NCBI GenBank assembly: GCA_023213395.1
Contig: CM041465.1
Location: 161,579,741-161,643,740 of the forward strand
Origin: Cycas panzhihuaensis
Lineage: Eukaryota; Cycadophyta
Direction of reading: 5' to 3'
Length of the DNA: 64,000 nucleotides
Under the pieces are notes generated by a model. It ran no database searches, was not told the DNA's origin, and saw nothing but the letters and a program-made list of their open reading frames with translations. Shown in pieces: positions 1 through 12,264 of the stretch. Positions within the stretch are counted from its first letter, which is position 1. Each line of letters begins with the position of its first letter. The translations under genes and the position numbers were made by a program.

Positions 1-2038
1 GCACTATGATTGTGATTACACTATGGATCACTTTTACAAATAAGTAAGTGATCAATATACAAGATTGTAGGCCAATGTAGAAGTTGACATCATTGGGTTT
101 ACACAACTTGAAACTCGAATGTAGGATGCGTAATCAACCCAATAACCTCTAACTTGTGTCCAACGTGTAGTTGAGGTTGTTGAAGGATGCCTAGGCTTCT
201 AGTAGAATTAATTTGGCCTTCACCCGATACCCGCAATCGTGCTTGGTGATGAAATCTAAGTCACAACGTGAGTCAGTACTCCCAATCCTCACCCAGTTCA
301 CCAATGAGCAGCTATATACCTCCTCTAAAGAGTGGTACGTGCATACCCATGGCTATGATGGATATTGGATTGGGTATATTTTAATCTTGTATTAAAGTTT
401 TAGTTTTCCTGGTTGGTTATCAGGATGATCCCTGATTGAGGCACGATGGTATGGCTAACCAAACCTCACCAATATTCCGGTTTAGTCCAGTCCCAACTTG
501 AAACCCACACCTCCTTTATGGCACTAAGATTTCGCCAACCAAGGTATCTCAACCTTGGCGAGTGTGTGAACAGTACAAGATGGCGAAAATAACGACGTGA
601 TGCGTTCCTTTTAGGAAGAGTGAAAAGATTATCGAATTGCATCAAACGTACATTTAACTGAAAATAATGCTTGCTTGGAGTGCTTTTGGAGTGCTTGCTT
701 GAAGTGTCTTTGTGTGCTTGCTTTGAGTGATTTTAGAGTGCTGAAATGAAATGATAATAAGTGAGTGAGGACACCGGATATTGCTCTGATCCAGGTGTTT
801 TTTTTCTCACTTTTACAATGGGCTTTTAAGCCTTATAAAAAGGAAGAAATTTTCTTCACTTTTTTTTTTTTTTTTGTTAATACAAAAAAAGTACTCTTCA
901 CTAAATCTGCAATAACTTTCTCCCACGATGTTGAAATGGAGTACCGGTTTTTGTGCTGCAAACTAGACTCAGAGCTTCATCTTCAGGAAGTGGAATCAGG
1001 TCCAAATGAGTTCTGGAAAGTTTTTGACAGCTCCGCAAAGTTAGGGAATTATATTTTTCCGTAATTGTTACTAAAAATAATTTGTTCACTAAAACAAAGA
1101 ATAACTTCCTCATACGACATCCAAATTAGGTGCCAATTTTTGCACTAGAAAGTAGACTCAGAGCCCCATCTTTGACAATTGGATCACTTCAATTAGATCT
1201 CTGTAGAAGATTTTGCAGACCTGTGAAGTTCAGTAATCAAATTATATTTCTGCAGAAATTTCAGCTTGCTAATATCTCATTAACACATGATACCATATGA
1301 AATTTCCATCATTTTTTTATCACCAGGATCCCAATATGGGCAAGGTGAGAGCATACAATGATAGATATTTTCAATGGCTCAAAATTCTTTAAAAAAATGG
1401 GTAAAACTCCCTTACAATCATTCTTCTAAATGCCGGAAAAATTTTGAGATTTCCCTTGTTAAATGGACAAAAAGGAAAAGAAAAGAAGAATGAGATAGCA
1501 TGAATGGCCAGCAAAGGATTGGAATCCTTGGGCCTTACAACTCCTTGTATTATGCTTCCAAACCTGCAAAAGAGAAAGGAAAAGCAAACAATACAAAATA
1601 TGCTATCATAATAACTTGAAAATATTTCTAAATTCACTTTCACAATCTCCTTCACCACATGGATTGTGGGAAGAAGGAAGTGATGGCTCCATTGCAAGTG
1701 CAAGTGGGGAATATGAAGGAAGTAAGCTCTCGATACCACATGAAAAGAGTGGATCTATCCTTCATCTCCATGCACTAAACACAAAGGCAAACATGGGAGC
1801 AAGAGAGACTTGAGAGAAAGAAAGTAGCTCTCACAAAATGGGGAGGTAAAGAATGAATCTCCTCCATTGAGCTTTACTTTTATATTGAGAGAGGGAGCAT
1901 TTGAGTTAGGTGAAATGAAATTACACATAATGCACATGAAAGTGCATTTCACTTAAGTGATCTAATTTAAAGTTCACTTAAGACCCTTTTTCGAAATAAT
2001 CAACTAATGTAATGACCTTATGTCATTAACCCTTTTCA
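1..2038 (-). repeat. LTR of 2-kb-LTR Ty1/copia family (copy 1, left end outside window)
   Basis: This stretch aligns over its whole length with 53235-55248 and, for its right 287 bases, with 47765-48051. Read on the minus strand the LTR opens with TGAAAAGGG at 2038, the same first bases as the other two copies. The flank to the right of 2038 holds no polypurine tract, unlike the flank of the copy at 48051, so this is either a 5' LTR whose element body lies left of the window or a solo LTR. The left end is cut by the window edge. Short open frames inside it (for example 1616-1813) are not supported as genes. Confidence 0.85.
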
Positions 2039-5000
2039 AATATTGCCTTAAAAATAACTATGAGATTACCATGGCCTAAGATTTTTATCATTTAAGATTA
2101 CAATTGCCCAGAATTATAAGCAACTTAAGAGATATCTTGATATCCATATAAAATCATATAACCATCTATCATGATATATGGCTAACCAATCATTGTAATA
2201 ACTAATGAGTTAGGATGTGTTTCATATATATGCTTTACCAGCTTTACATTAACAAACAACATACTCTTAGGAATAAGTCAAACTACCTACCTATCCAAGT
2301 GTGTAGTAATGGTAGACAATAATACAAGAGTTTATAGTGGATTTTAAAGATAGCTTCATATCATCAATAGAGGGATTTATAAACCAATAACAAATACTAG
2401 AAAGCTTTTTCAGCTAATAACAAATAATAAAAGGAATTTTTAAGTCTAAAATATAAACAATCAAGAGATTTTTTTATTAAAAGCAAATAACAGAGGGTAA
2501 TCAATGGGCTTATTATGCATGTAGTAACCTTTAAATAATCATATTACATGAAAATATGCCTAAAATTAAACTTGTAAAAGTATCAATTTTTATATGAGTC
2601 TACATCTGAAGTTTAAATGTAATGCAATAAAAAATATAATTACACAAATATGTATAACTAAAAAAAATATGCAGAATTAAAAGAAGAATCACTGAATTTG
2701 GATGTTGTATGACTAAGTTTTAGTCATTTAAAGATTTTATAGAAAATTATCAAAATGAATTAATTTTTATAAGAAGGAAATCCAAAGTAAATTTTTACTA
2801 GTAAATCAAAACCCAATAGTACCTTATGACCAATTGTCTTAAAGGTGTTTAAACCAAGATTCCAATGATACTAATGAAACTAAAATCAAAGTTCCCTATA
2901 AAAGGTTTTGCTCAAAAGAGTATAAGTAGCTCTAAAATTTACTAATATAGGGCTACAGTGGGCATTAGTTCCTTTTCAAAGTAGCCCTAAATTAGCATAT
3001 GACATTGGGGGATGATGGGTAGATTTTAAATTTTAACAAATATAATTTAATGAAATCGTAACCTTAGGGGAAACAAATATGAAACCCCAAGTTAATAAAA
3101 GGAATGGGAAGCAAAAAACTCTATGTAGGAAATATTCAACACTTATAGGCAATTTTATGGGCTCGTAAGTGAAACTAGAGTAAATCTAGACTACTAAAAT
3201 ATAAATATACCTTAGATATATAAAAGAAAACTGTGTAGTCTAAAATCAATGCTAAAAATATAGAGAAAATTAACTAAAATTAAAGAAAAATTGTTAGATG
3301 ATGTGATGAGAGCTACCATAGCTAAACAGAATCCCTACAAACTCATGAGAGCCTCAAGAGGGCTAGTGGGTAGTAGGGAGGTTCCCTCACTCATAAACAA
3401 ATGCTTTTTAAAGTACATGTTACATAGGAAAATGACAAGCTTTAAAATGTAGACAAACAACCAATAAAAACTCCCAATAATTACCATGATTAAACAAGGA
3501 GTTCCAAAATAAAGGAATGGCTAAGAGAGAGATGCCTAAGATGGAGAATGGCTTACACCTATTATGGGCCTTATCATAAGCTAAAAATTTAGAAAAGAGG
3601 AGGTAAAATAACCCTAAAACATCTATCAAACCTGTCGTAGCTGAGGAGAGGGATACCAATGCCTAGAGAATGGTACTTAATAGAATGGGGGAGCATCACC
3701 AATGTGAGAAAGCTAGCCAAAATAGGTAGCCTAAATAGAGAGAATAAATGGTACCAAAACAAAGGAACGACGAAAAAGTGAGTTCAAAATGGGCTTAAAA
3801 CGAGCTCTAACTTGGCATGTAATAGGATCATTAATCTTTTCAGAAATATAACATAATCAAGAACAAACATTGCTATGATACAATGCTAAATTTTCATAAG
3901 ATCATAGATAAAATGCATAAATAAAACAAAAATAGATAGATATTTATATAGAGACCTTTTTAGGAAGAAACACCAGAGAACTTTCTTAATTTTATTAACT
4001 AAAAGTACATACATTTAAATAATACAATTTGCCACTGGGTTAGGCAATCACGATGCACTATTAAATTGGTCAATCATAAGTCAATATTAATTTTAATAAT
4101 TTCATCCAATAGGATCTTCATTCCTTCCAATAGTATTTTCAGCTCTTCCAATTAGGTCTCTCTTGAAATAAGTTAACATATTTGATTTCATTCTTCTATT
4201 AATTTTGTGAATTTATTCCTTCCTTCTCTACTAACACCAATGTTTCCATTCTAAATAGAATTATTAACCTAAAACTACTAAAATAATTACTACTCAAAGA
4301 AAATTTTACTAAAATTAGAAAAAAAATATTAAAAATTTATAAAATGTTTAAGACAAAATGAGCCTTATTTCTAAAAATTAAAATAACTTGTATTCTAAGA
4401 ATTTAAGTTAAATTTAATCCATATTTATGGAAATAAGGCTTAAATACACTTCTAATGAATCTAATTTGAGGTGATTTAAAACTTTATAGGTTCTATAGTG
4501 ACCTCTTGAACTTGACCAAAGTTAAGAGTTTTAGGGATAATAATAGGACCTCTTATAAAAATGCTTATAACTTTCTCTCTTGATAGCCAATTTGAATAAA
4601 AAAATTAGATTTTAAGACATGACTACTTACAAAAAAGAAAATTAAGGCTAACTAGATTCTTACAACCCTTACAATCATTGTTAGATATTGAAGTAGCAAA
4701 TTTTAGGGCTTATAAATGGTGGGTAATAATAAGCTAAACTTGAAATCCTTATAACTTTTATAATTATGATCCAAAGTATATAGTATAAATACTAAGAAAT
4801 TTATAAGAAAGATATGTTCATATCAATTGTATGGTTGTTTTTCTTGAATTGAATCATTTATATCTCCAAAATTGCTACTCTTTAATAAAAACCCTAATTA
4901 GCTAAGATAATGTTTTGATACTATTTGTAACAATATTTTAAGGTCTAATGTTGATTTACAATCGATTAATAATATAAATATTTGAGTACTACTAATTATC

Positions 5001-6234
5001 AAAAGTTAAAAGTAATGAAATACTAATAATAATTCTAAATTGTATTGAAAATAAAAAGTGTTGAAATGATAACAAAAATAACAATTCTGAAATAGATGAA
5101 AATATTAACAAATATGATAACTTTATAATACAATGAAATGGTATCTAGTAATACACTTATCTTTATTACAAATCATTTATAATATAATAGAATATCTTTT
5201 GCAACTATTATCCTTCTTCCATATAAAGAGGGCTTCAGAAATAACACCTTTTAAAGAGGGGAAGAGGAAAAAGACTCCAAAAGCTAATTCTTCTAAATGA
5301 CACATTTACTCTTTATATATGGATTTACATATAAATCATTAATTATTTTAGGCTAAAATTGGCCTTATAATTATTAATATTCTATATTGAAATCGATCTC
5401 TAATTTGTATTTATAACTGTAAGCTTAAATTTCACATAACTTTCTCATATAATATTTGTTTAGGGCCCATGATCACTTATTTTGAAGCCAATAAGAATGT
5501 ATATATTGTGATCTATATTTTACGGCCTAATTTTCTTTGTTTTAAGACCATAATTATAAATTAATTAATATCTCTTCATTTTTAAAGGTACCTTAATACA
5601 CTAGGAAGGGCAGATACACAATAATTCCTCCTCTTTTAATATGTGTTACCCTCAAATTATGGCTATAAATAGATGATACCATTATTATGATTTATTTTTC
5701 ACTTAAAGCTAGTACATATATTTAGTAGTTAGCCCCACTTAGTCAACTTGTTCATTAGTTGGTCCTCTAAAGTGAGAATAAAATACAAGTCATATGTTAT
5801 ATTTATATATAAGTATGGATATATCTATATACCTATTTAATCCACTTGTTATTGCATTTAAGACATGAGATTGAGACTAACCTAACTTATCCCTATCAAT
5901 ATATTTTAGTATCTCATATTTACTTCATTTCCATTAACCTTAAGCAAATATCTCAATGATCATATACTCCTTTTATCTAGACCTCAACATTTATATTAGT
6001 AGCATATCATCAACCAAGAATTATACATCTTTAATATTTCAAATAGTAGTAATTGGTGGTTATATTTTCCTCTTCTATTTAAATTAGATTGTTTATCTAG
6101 AATATAATTTAATAAAAAATTATATATTATTCAACAATATGACTCTAAAGATAAAAAGGTGTTTATGGTAATATTTTCTAGAGATGGGATCCTAAGGGTA
6201 ATGCCTCTAACTAGGGTTTTTAAGGGAAATATTC
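2039..6234. other. AT-rich intergenic stretch without recognisable gene
   Basis: No convincing coding sequence on either strand; frames are short and broken. The only hint of structure is GCTATGATACAA at 3871-3882, which resembles the reverse complement of the plant copia primer-binding site (GCTCTGATACCA) and could mark the remains of a minus-strand element. No matching LTR pair was found. Confidence 0.5.
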
Positions 6235-6239
6235 CCTAG

Positions 6240-6717
6240 TGTTAAAATATAATGATAACTTCGTATAATTTTATATAAAAGTGTAAAAATATTCAAGTTA
6301 TAACTTACTATTATACTTCCTAGTTGAGAGTCATCACCCCACTTTAACATTATAAGTATCTAATGAGATATATATAATATAAGATCCAATGAAGTATGAG
6401 CATGTGAGGTCTAATACACATCCACTATTTGTAAAGTAATAGATATTGAGCCCTCTATAACTTAAAGCCATGTCTACACTCATCAACTAGCATGGGTTAC
6501 ATATTTGGTAAAAGTCAAAACTCTACTAAACTTCTATATCAGTCATCAACTAATTTGATCTGTTATTATTTTGAGTTAGAGTCAATTTCTAATCCTTATT
6601 TAATATATTGTATTTATTTGAATGTATTTATAACATAATGAATGTATATTTATTGGATATAAGAGAATAAAGACATTGTTATTTTTTCTAATAATTAGAT
6701 CAATTCAAATTTTGTCA
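6240..6717 (+). repeat. 5' LTR of outer copia element
   Basis: Begins TGTTAAAATATAATG and ends just before the primer-binding site. It aligns end to end with 18776-19253, both 478 bases, with many substitutions between them. This indicates an old insertion. Confidence 0.88.
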
Positions 6718-6719
6718 TT

Positions 6720-6731
6720 TGGTATTAGAGC
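6720..6731 (+). other. Primer-binding site (initiator tRNA-Met type)
   Basis: TGGTATTAGAGC matches the common plant retrotransposon site TGGTATCAGAGC with one C to T change and lies 2 bases after the LTR. It fixes the element's orientation as plus. Confidence 0.85.
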
Positions 6732-7636
6732 ATTATTTCTCTTGCTTTCTCCAATAAACACTCATCTTGCAAGCAAGTAGTAGGGTTTGAAGATGTATAT
6801 CAAATAAAATTTTAAGAAGTAATGGTAAATTTAAGACATAATGACTTATCCTATAAATTTTAAGTGGTCACATTATAGATTTTGGGGCAATAGAAAAAAG
6901 ATTATAACTAATTTAATTTTTTCCTACTTTCCATCATCAATATTAAAGGTATTTTTCTTATTCAATGATGGATTATTTTTTCAACCTTTCAATAGTGGTC
7001 CCTTCCTTATTAAGCATTTTAAACCCTTTTCTTTATATTTTTCATATTTATTTGTTGCTTATTTATTCAAGTCTCCCATTTTTAAATCATTAAAATTTAT
7101 ATTCCTATCTTTAAATAAGACTAATTTAAAAAGGAATTTGAACTTGAAACACTAAAGTAGATAATTTCTAAATTGAATTATATAAACTACCAATCTTATA
7201 AGGGGAATAGTTAGGACCCCTAAAGTTAATCACTCCTGCATATGTGAGTTGCATTTACCTGAACGAGCAAGCTAAGGGATAACTTGCTGTAAAATATATT
7301 AAGTGACAAATTGAGGTGTAAACCCTTCCTTTGGTGTTTAGAGACCATACTAGATCTAGAGAGGGTAAATGCCTTAGTTTTAGTCCTTCGTTAGATCTAT
7401 CATCTGGTATAAATTTGGTGAAGGTAGATACATAGTATTGGGGAGGCAATCAAGCCTTTTATGCTCATGTGTTGAGGTATATTGAGCTTAACTTACTCAC
7501 ATACTAATGTATATAGAGTCCCTAAACTACCATTTGTGGGTAAGTTCCACTAGATAGAATAGCAATTGGGGGCTTTCTTAGAGACATTGAAACTTTAACA
7601 TTTTAGCTTAGTAGCCCACTAGGTAGATAGCTCACG
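6732..7636 (+). other. Leader between primer-binding site and gag (outer copia)
   Basis: About 900 bases without a credible frame. Its second half (about 7190-7630) resembles the reverse complement of 13880-14280, which has the same position before gag in the nested element. Shared pieces include the stretches around TAGATCTATCA and CCATTTGTGGGTAAG. The LTRs of the two elements differ, so this leader is a separately shared module. Confidence 0.6.
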
Positions 7637-9303
7637 ATGGCAGCATAAATATTAATTCCAAATGTTATTAAACTATTAGGGAGTGATAATTTTTTTGCTT
7701 CGAAGAAAAAAGTCAAGCATCTCTTAATCATGAATGATTTTTGGTCTTATATATCTAGACACATAAAAAAACATACTCTCATACATGACCCAACCAATCC
7801 CGACATTGAGATCCCTCTAAACCATGTAGCTCTTATTACCTTTAGAGCTAAAGATAATATAGGTCTATCCTTCCTTTACTTAGTTTTGGAGGACAATATG
7901 GACTAAAGCATTGAGATAACAAATACATGTTATAAAGTATAGAATATTATATACTACTTTTATGAGTAAAAAGATGACTTTAGAGCGATTATACTAAAAG
8001 CATACTTATATGTCATACCCTTTGCCAATTATATTCTCACAATATATAATAGGAGTTAAGTCCATTAGGAACCAAATTAACACTCTTGGAGCTCCTCCTT
8101 CTAACTATGACATTATTGCTAATATCATAAATATCCTTCCCTCTATGTACAATAGTTTTATCTCTTATTTATCTAATAACCTTTTCACCATAGACTTTAA
8201 TACCTTAGAAGGATTGTGAAGAAGATATTATGAATCATTAAGGAACAACATCTTCTTCTAACACTACACCCATATTTGCAGTTAGAAATCAGTCTCAACA
8301 ATAGCCACTCGCCTAATAGTTTAGTTCTATAAATTTGAACCAACCACCACAATAGACTAGAAATCAATAAAGAAGATAAAATATTACTTGTCTCTACTAT
8401 GACAAACTTGGACATGTGATCATAGAATGAAAAGAAGGCAATCTGATCTACAATCGTTATAGAACTCAACAAAGAGGCCCAAATTTACAACCAAATAAAG
8501 ATCATAGTCAGGGTAATAGATAACAATAAAGAAATCAACCCAAGAATCAAGCTTAGGATAATAATAGGAATTTATAATAAGGAAGCCATGTGGCCAATAC
8601 CCAAGTCAATTCCTAGAACCTATTTTTTACTACACTCTCTTCTCATCTTTCAAATAACTCCTAGTTAATAGATTCTACTACCACTTATCATATGACTAGC
8701 ATTGAAGAACTCTTAAAAGACACTATACCTATATAGACTTAGACAGTAATGTTTGGTAATGATTATATATGATCTGACCAAGATTGGAAAAGCTTCCATA
8801 GCCTTAAAAAATTTAGATATTCATCCTTATATTAGTAATGACCTTTATGTTTCTAGTATGAAATAAAACCTACTCTTTATAAATTAGATTCATAAGCAGA
8901 ACTTTTACGTACTCTTCAGCTAGGGAACATGCACTATTTCAGACCACTCAACTAGTCAAGTAGTAGTAACAAGACATGAAGACAATGGTCTCTATAAACT
9001 TGATGGTGTCCCACTTTCTTCTACACAAAATCTGAACTCATGTGCCAATATATAATCTGCTCATATAGATAAAGGAAAGAAAATATTATAGACAACCCAT
9101 TTGTTGAAATATAGGATAAATCTTCATATAATCAGGTACAACCCACTCAAAAATATACTAAGGATTAATTATGGCATCATCACCTTAGTCATCTAAATGT
9201 GTATAGTCTCAATCTCATATTTAGACTTTAAATGGTATATGGGTTACCCAAGATCAAATAGAAAAAATGCTTGTGTGAAGCCTACATTGTTAGTAAGTAA
9301 CAC
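7637..9303 (+). pseudogene. Copia gag-protease remnant, first part, up to GAG-pre-integrase
   Basis: Starts at ATG 7637 (MAA then a stop). Recognisable Gag segments follow in pieces; the clearest is at 8010-8219, with the gag core pattern around QINTLGAPPSNYD and NIINILPSMYNSF. A degenerate zinc-knuckle region lies around 8390-8430 (CLYYDKLGHV, with cysteine positions lost), followed by the protease region and a GAG-pre-integrase zinc region ending near KxHRD at 9290-9303. Dozens of stops, mostly TAG/TAA where glutamine is expected, show that it is dead. The nested element cuts it immediately after this point. Confidence 0.8.
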
Positions 9304-9308
9304 AGGGA

Positions 9309-9655
9309 TGTTGGTACAGGGGAGCAGAGCAGGTCAAGATGCTATTTTGATTAACATATTTCTATATAGTTGAAGACGGTATTGAAAAACACCAGGGAGG
9401 TATTCCTATCCCTTAAATAGATATTTAGGGAGGTGGCACACACCATCATCTGACCTATACATTAGCCAACAATGTATTCAAACAATATTAAAAAAATAAC
9501 ATTTAATAAATGTTGCAAATACTTTAATAATATTGCATCGGCTCTAGGTACCTTAAGGTGACTAGTGGGAGGCTCTAGGTACCCTAGGGAGCCCCAAAGG
9601 TGGCTTTGGGGGGGCCTAGGCATACATATCCTTAGGTCATTAGGGGTTATCAACA
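9309..9655 (-). repeat. 3' LTR of nested copia element
   Basis: Aligns with 17059-17407. Opens TGTTGGTACAGGGG on the plus strand and ends GGTTATCAACA next to the polypurine tract. The pair differs by scattered substitutions and small indels. Confidence 0.92.
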
Positions 9656-9666
9656 TTCTCCCCAGC
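9656..9666 (-). other. Polypurine tract of nested copia element
   Basis: Read on the minus strand it is GCTGGGGAGAA directly before the LTR start TGTTG, the expected site for plus-strand DNA priming. Confidence 0.8.
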
Positions 9667-11170
9667 AATCCTCAATGTAAGTAATTCCCAAATTTTCTCT
9701 GAATTTCAGGAACTTCATCTTACCCAATGCTTTTGTGAAGATGTCTATTGTTTGGTCCTCGGTACTATAATATTTTACCTCAATTTATCTTTTTCGTACT
9801 AATTTTTGAATGAAATAATGTTGTGTCTCAATATGCTTGGTTCTACCATGAAAAATTGGATTCTTTGTCATTTGTACGGTGCTTTGATTATCACATTAGA
9901 TTTTGGTTGGCCCTTACTGTCCTATTTTAAGATCTTATAGTAGACGACGTAACCAAACTATTTCACATAACCCTGAAACTATTGCTTTATATTCTACCTT
10001 TGTTGTTGATAAGGAAACTATATTTTATTTCTTTGGGCTTCACACTATAACTATTGAACCCATATTAAAGGTATAACCTGATATAGATTTTATGTTATCT
10101 ATATCACTAGCCCAGTCTGAATCTGTATGCCCTATCAATCTAAAGTTTGATGTAGACCTATAATATAGCCCAAAAACTATTGTGCCTTTAAGATATCATA
10201 AGATTCTTTTTGTTGCTTGCCAATGTGAAGTCTTTGGATCATACATAAATTGGGATACTACACTAACTGCATACATGATATCGAGTCATGTAGAAGTTAA
10301 ATAAATTAAGATGCCAATTAGTTGTCTGTATAGTGTCAGATCCATAGGAGCAGACTCATCATGCTTTGAAAGTTTTATTCCAACTTTAGTAGGAGTAGCT
10401 AAAGGCTTATATTCACTCATCTTGAACTTTTGAAGTAAGTCCAAGGTATATTTTCTTTAGGAGATAAGAATGCTACCATCATCTTGCCATACTTCTATTC
10501 CAAAGAAGTAATGCATTAGACCCAAGTTAGTCATTTTAAATTCTCTACACATATCTTCCTTGAATTGATGTGAGAGTTGTGGATTATTTCCTATATAAAC
10601 AAGATCATTAACATATAATCCCACAATTAGGATTAATTTACCTTTGATCTTAGTACATAGATTTAGGTCTAATTAATATCTTTTGAAGCCTTAATCTCTA
10701 AAATATTTGTCAATACGGGAATACCATGCCCTAGGTGCTTGCTTAAGTCCATAAAGTGCTTTCTTAAGTTTGTACACTTTGTTTTCTTTCCCCTTGACTA
10801 CAAAACTAAGGGGTTGAGAGATATAGATGTCTTTTTCGATATAGCCATTAAGAAAAGCGCTTTTAACATCCATTTGGTAAACATCCTATTTTATTTAAGT
10901 AGCCAAATTGATAATCATCCAAACTATTTCCATTCTGGCAACTAGAGCAAAGGTCTCACTATAATCAAAGCCTTCCTTTTGAGAGTGTCCTTTTGCAATA
11001 AGATGGGCTTTGTGCTTATCAATAGAGCCATCATATCTGAATTTTGTTTTGCATATCCACTTAGTCCCAATAGGCCTTTTATTGGGAGGAAGATCAACCA
11101 ATTCCCAAGCATCATTTTTTATAATGGAGTTATATTCTTCCTCCATAGCTTTTCTCCATGTAGCATATAA
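9667..11170 (-). pseudogene. Copia reverse transcriptase and RNase H (nested element)
   Basis: Reverse transcriptase starts near 11150 (WELVDLPP, GTKWICKTKF), continues through the [11 protein letters not shown] and [11 protein letters not shown] motifs at 10690-10870, then reads LYVNDLVY at about 10600, where the catalytic pair YVDD should be. One catalytic aspartate is therefore asparagine, a change that a G to A mutation explains. RNase H follows with HTDSDWA near 10090 and the copia end DIFTKALGK near 9730. Several in-frame stops break it. The family reaction is RNA- and DNA-templated DNA synthesis and RNA strand removal in cytoplasmic particles; this copy should not do it. Confidence 0.9.
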
Positions 11171-11328
11171 ATTAGCCTCATTAAATTAGCCTCCCCACTT
11201 TCAATATCAATGGTCCTTCTTTGGAGCTGCCAAGGTGCCATATATTTGCACCTAGGATTGGAATCAAGATTTATTATCACATTCTTTCCTTTTTCTTAAT
11301 GATGATCAACATAATAGGAATAAGTTTC

Positions 11329-12264
11329 TTAAAAGATGACATCTCTGGTTATGATAACCTTTCTTGTTTTTGGATCATAAAGTTTATATGATTTTGATAT
11401 ATCATTATAGCCAATAAAAACACATTTGGTACTATGATCATCCAATTTAGTCCTTTTCTGTTCAGGAATATGAGTATATGTCATGCAGCCAAAAATTCTC
11501 AAGTGATGGATACTTGGTTTGTATCCTATCCATGCTTCTTCAGGAGTCTTCCATTGAAGTGCTTTAGTGGTACTTCTGTTGATCAAATATAATATAGTAT
11601 ATATTACTTCAGACTAAAATTGATTTCCTAATCTTTTATCTTTCAACATGCACCTTGCCATTTCAACTATGGTACGATTCTTTCTTTCTTCTACACCGTT
11701 TTGTTGAGGGATGTAGGGATTGGTTAACTGATGCCTGATTCCATGGTGAATACAATAAGCATTGAAATGATTTAAAATGAATTCTCCCCCATTGTCTGAT
11801 CTTATGGAGAGTGTCTTGTGTCCACTTTGTCTCTCCACATAGGTTTTGAAATCAACAAAGTGTTGAAACGTGTCAAATTTAAATTTCATGAAGAAAACCC
11901 ATGTTTTCTTTATATAATCGTCAATGAAAGTAATGAAGTATTTTACTCCTCCTAGAGATGGAGATTCTATGGGACTAAAAATATTAGTATATACCAATTG
12001 AAGAGGACCTTAATATCTATAGGTAAAATCTAGAAAACTTTTCCTATGTTATTTTCCAAGTAGGCATCCCTCACAGATATTTTTGTCCACTTCAATGTGG
12101 GGCAACCCACTAACCATGCTCATCCTTTTCATAAGTGTCAAACTACTATAATTGAAGTGCCCAAATCTTTTATGCCACATGGTACTATCAATCTTGATGG
12201 TTGTTTTCAAAGCATACGAATCTGATGGAGGGATGACAAGTTTGAATAGATTATCTTTTATCAT
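11329..12264 (-). pseudogene. Copia integrase with GAG-pre-integrase zinc domain (nested element)
   Basis: The zinc-binding part at 12049-12264 has H-x-x-x-H (WHKRFGH) and C-x-x-C (ICEGCLLGK). The core follows at 11614-12010: the first catalytic position reads VYTNIF where VHTDI is usual, so the first aspartate is asparagine; the second acidic residue (SDNGGEF) and the glutamate (NGVEERKN) are intact. The C-terminal part at 11329-11586 has the copia PEEAWIGYKPSIHHLRIFGC segment and SYKLYDPKTRKVIITRDVIF. Stops separate the blocks. Confidence 0.9.
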
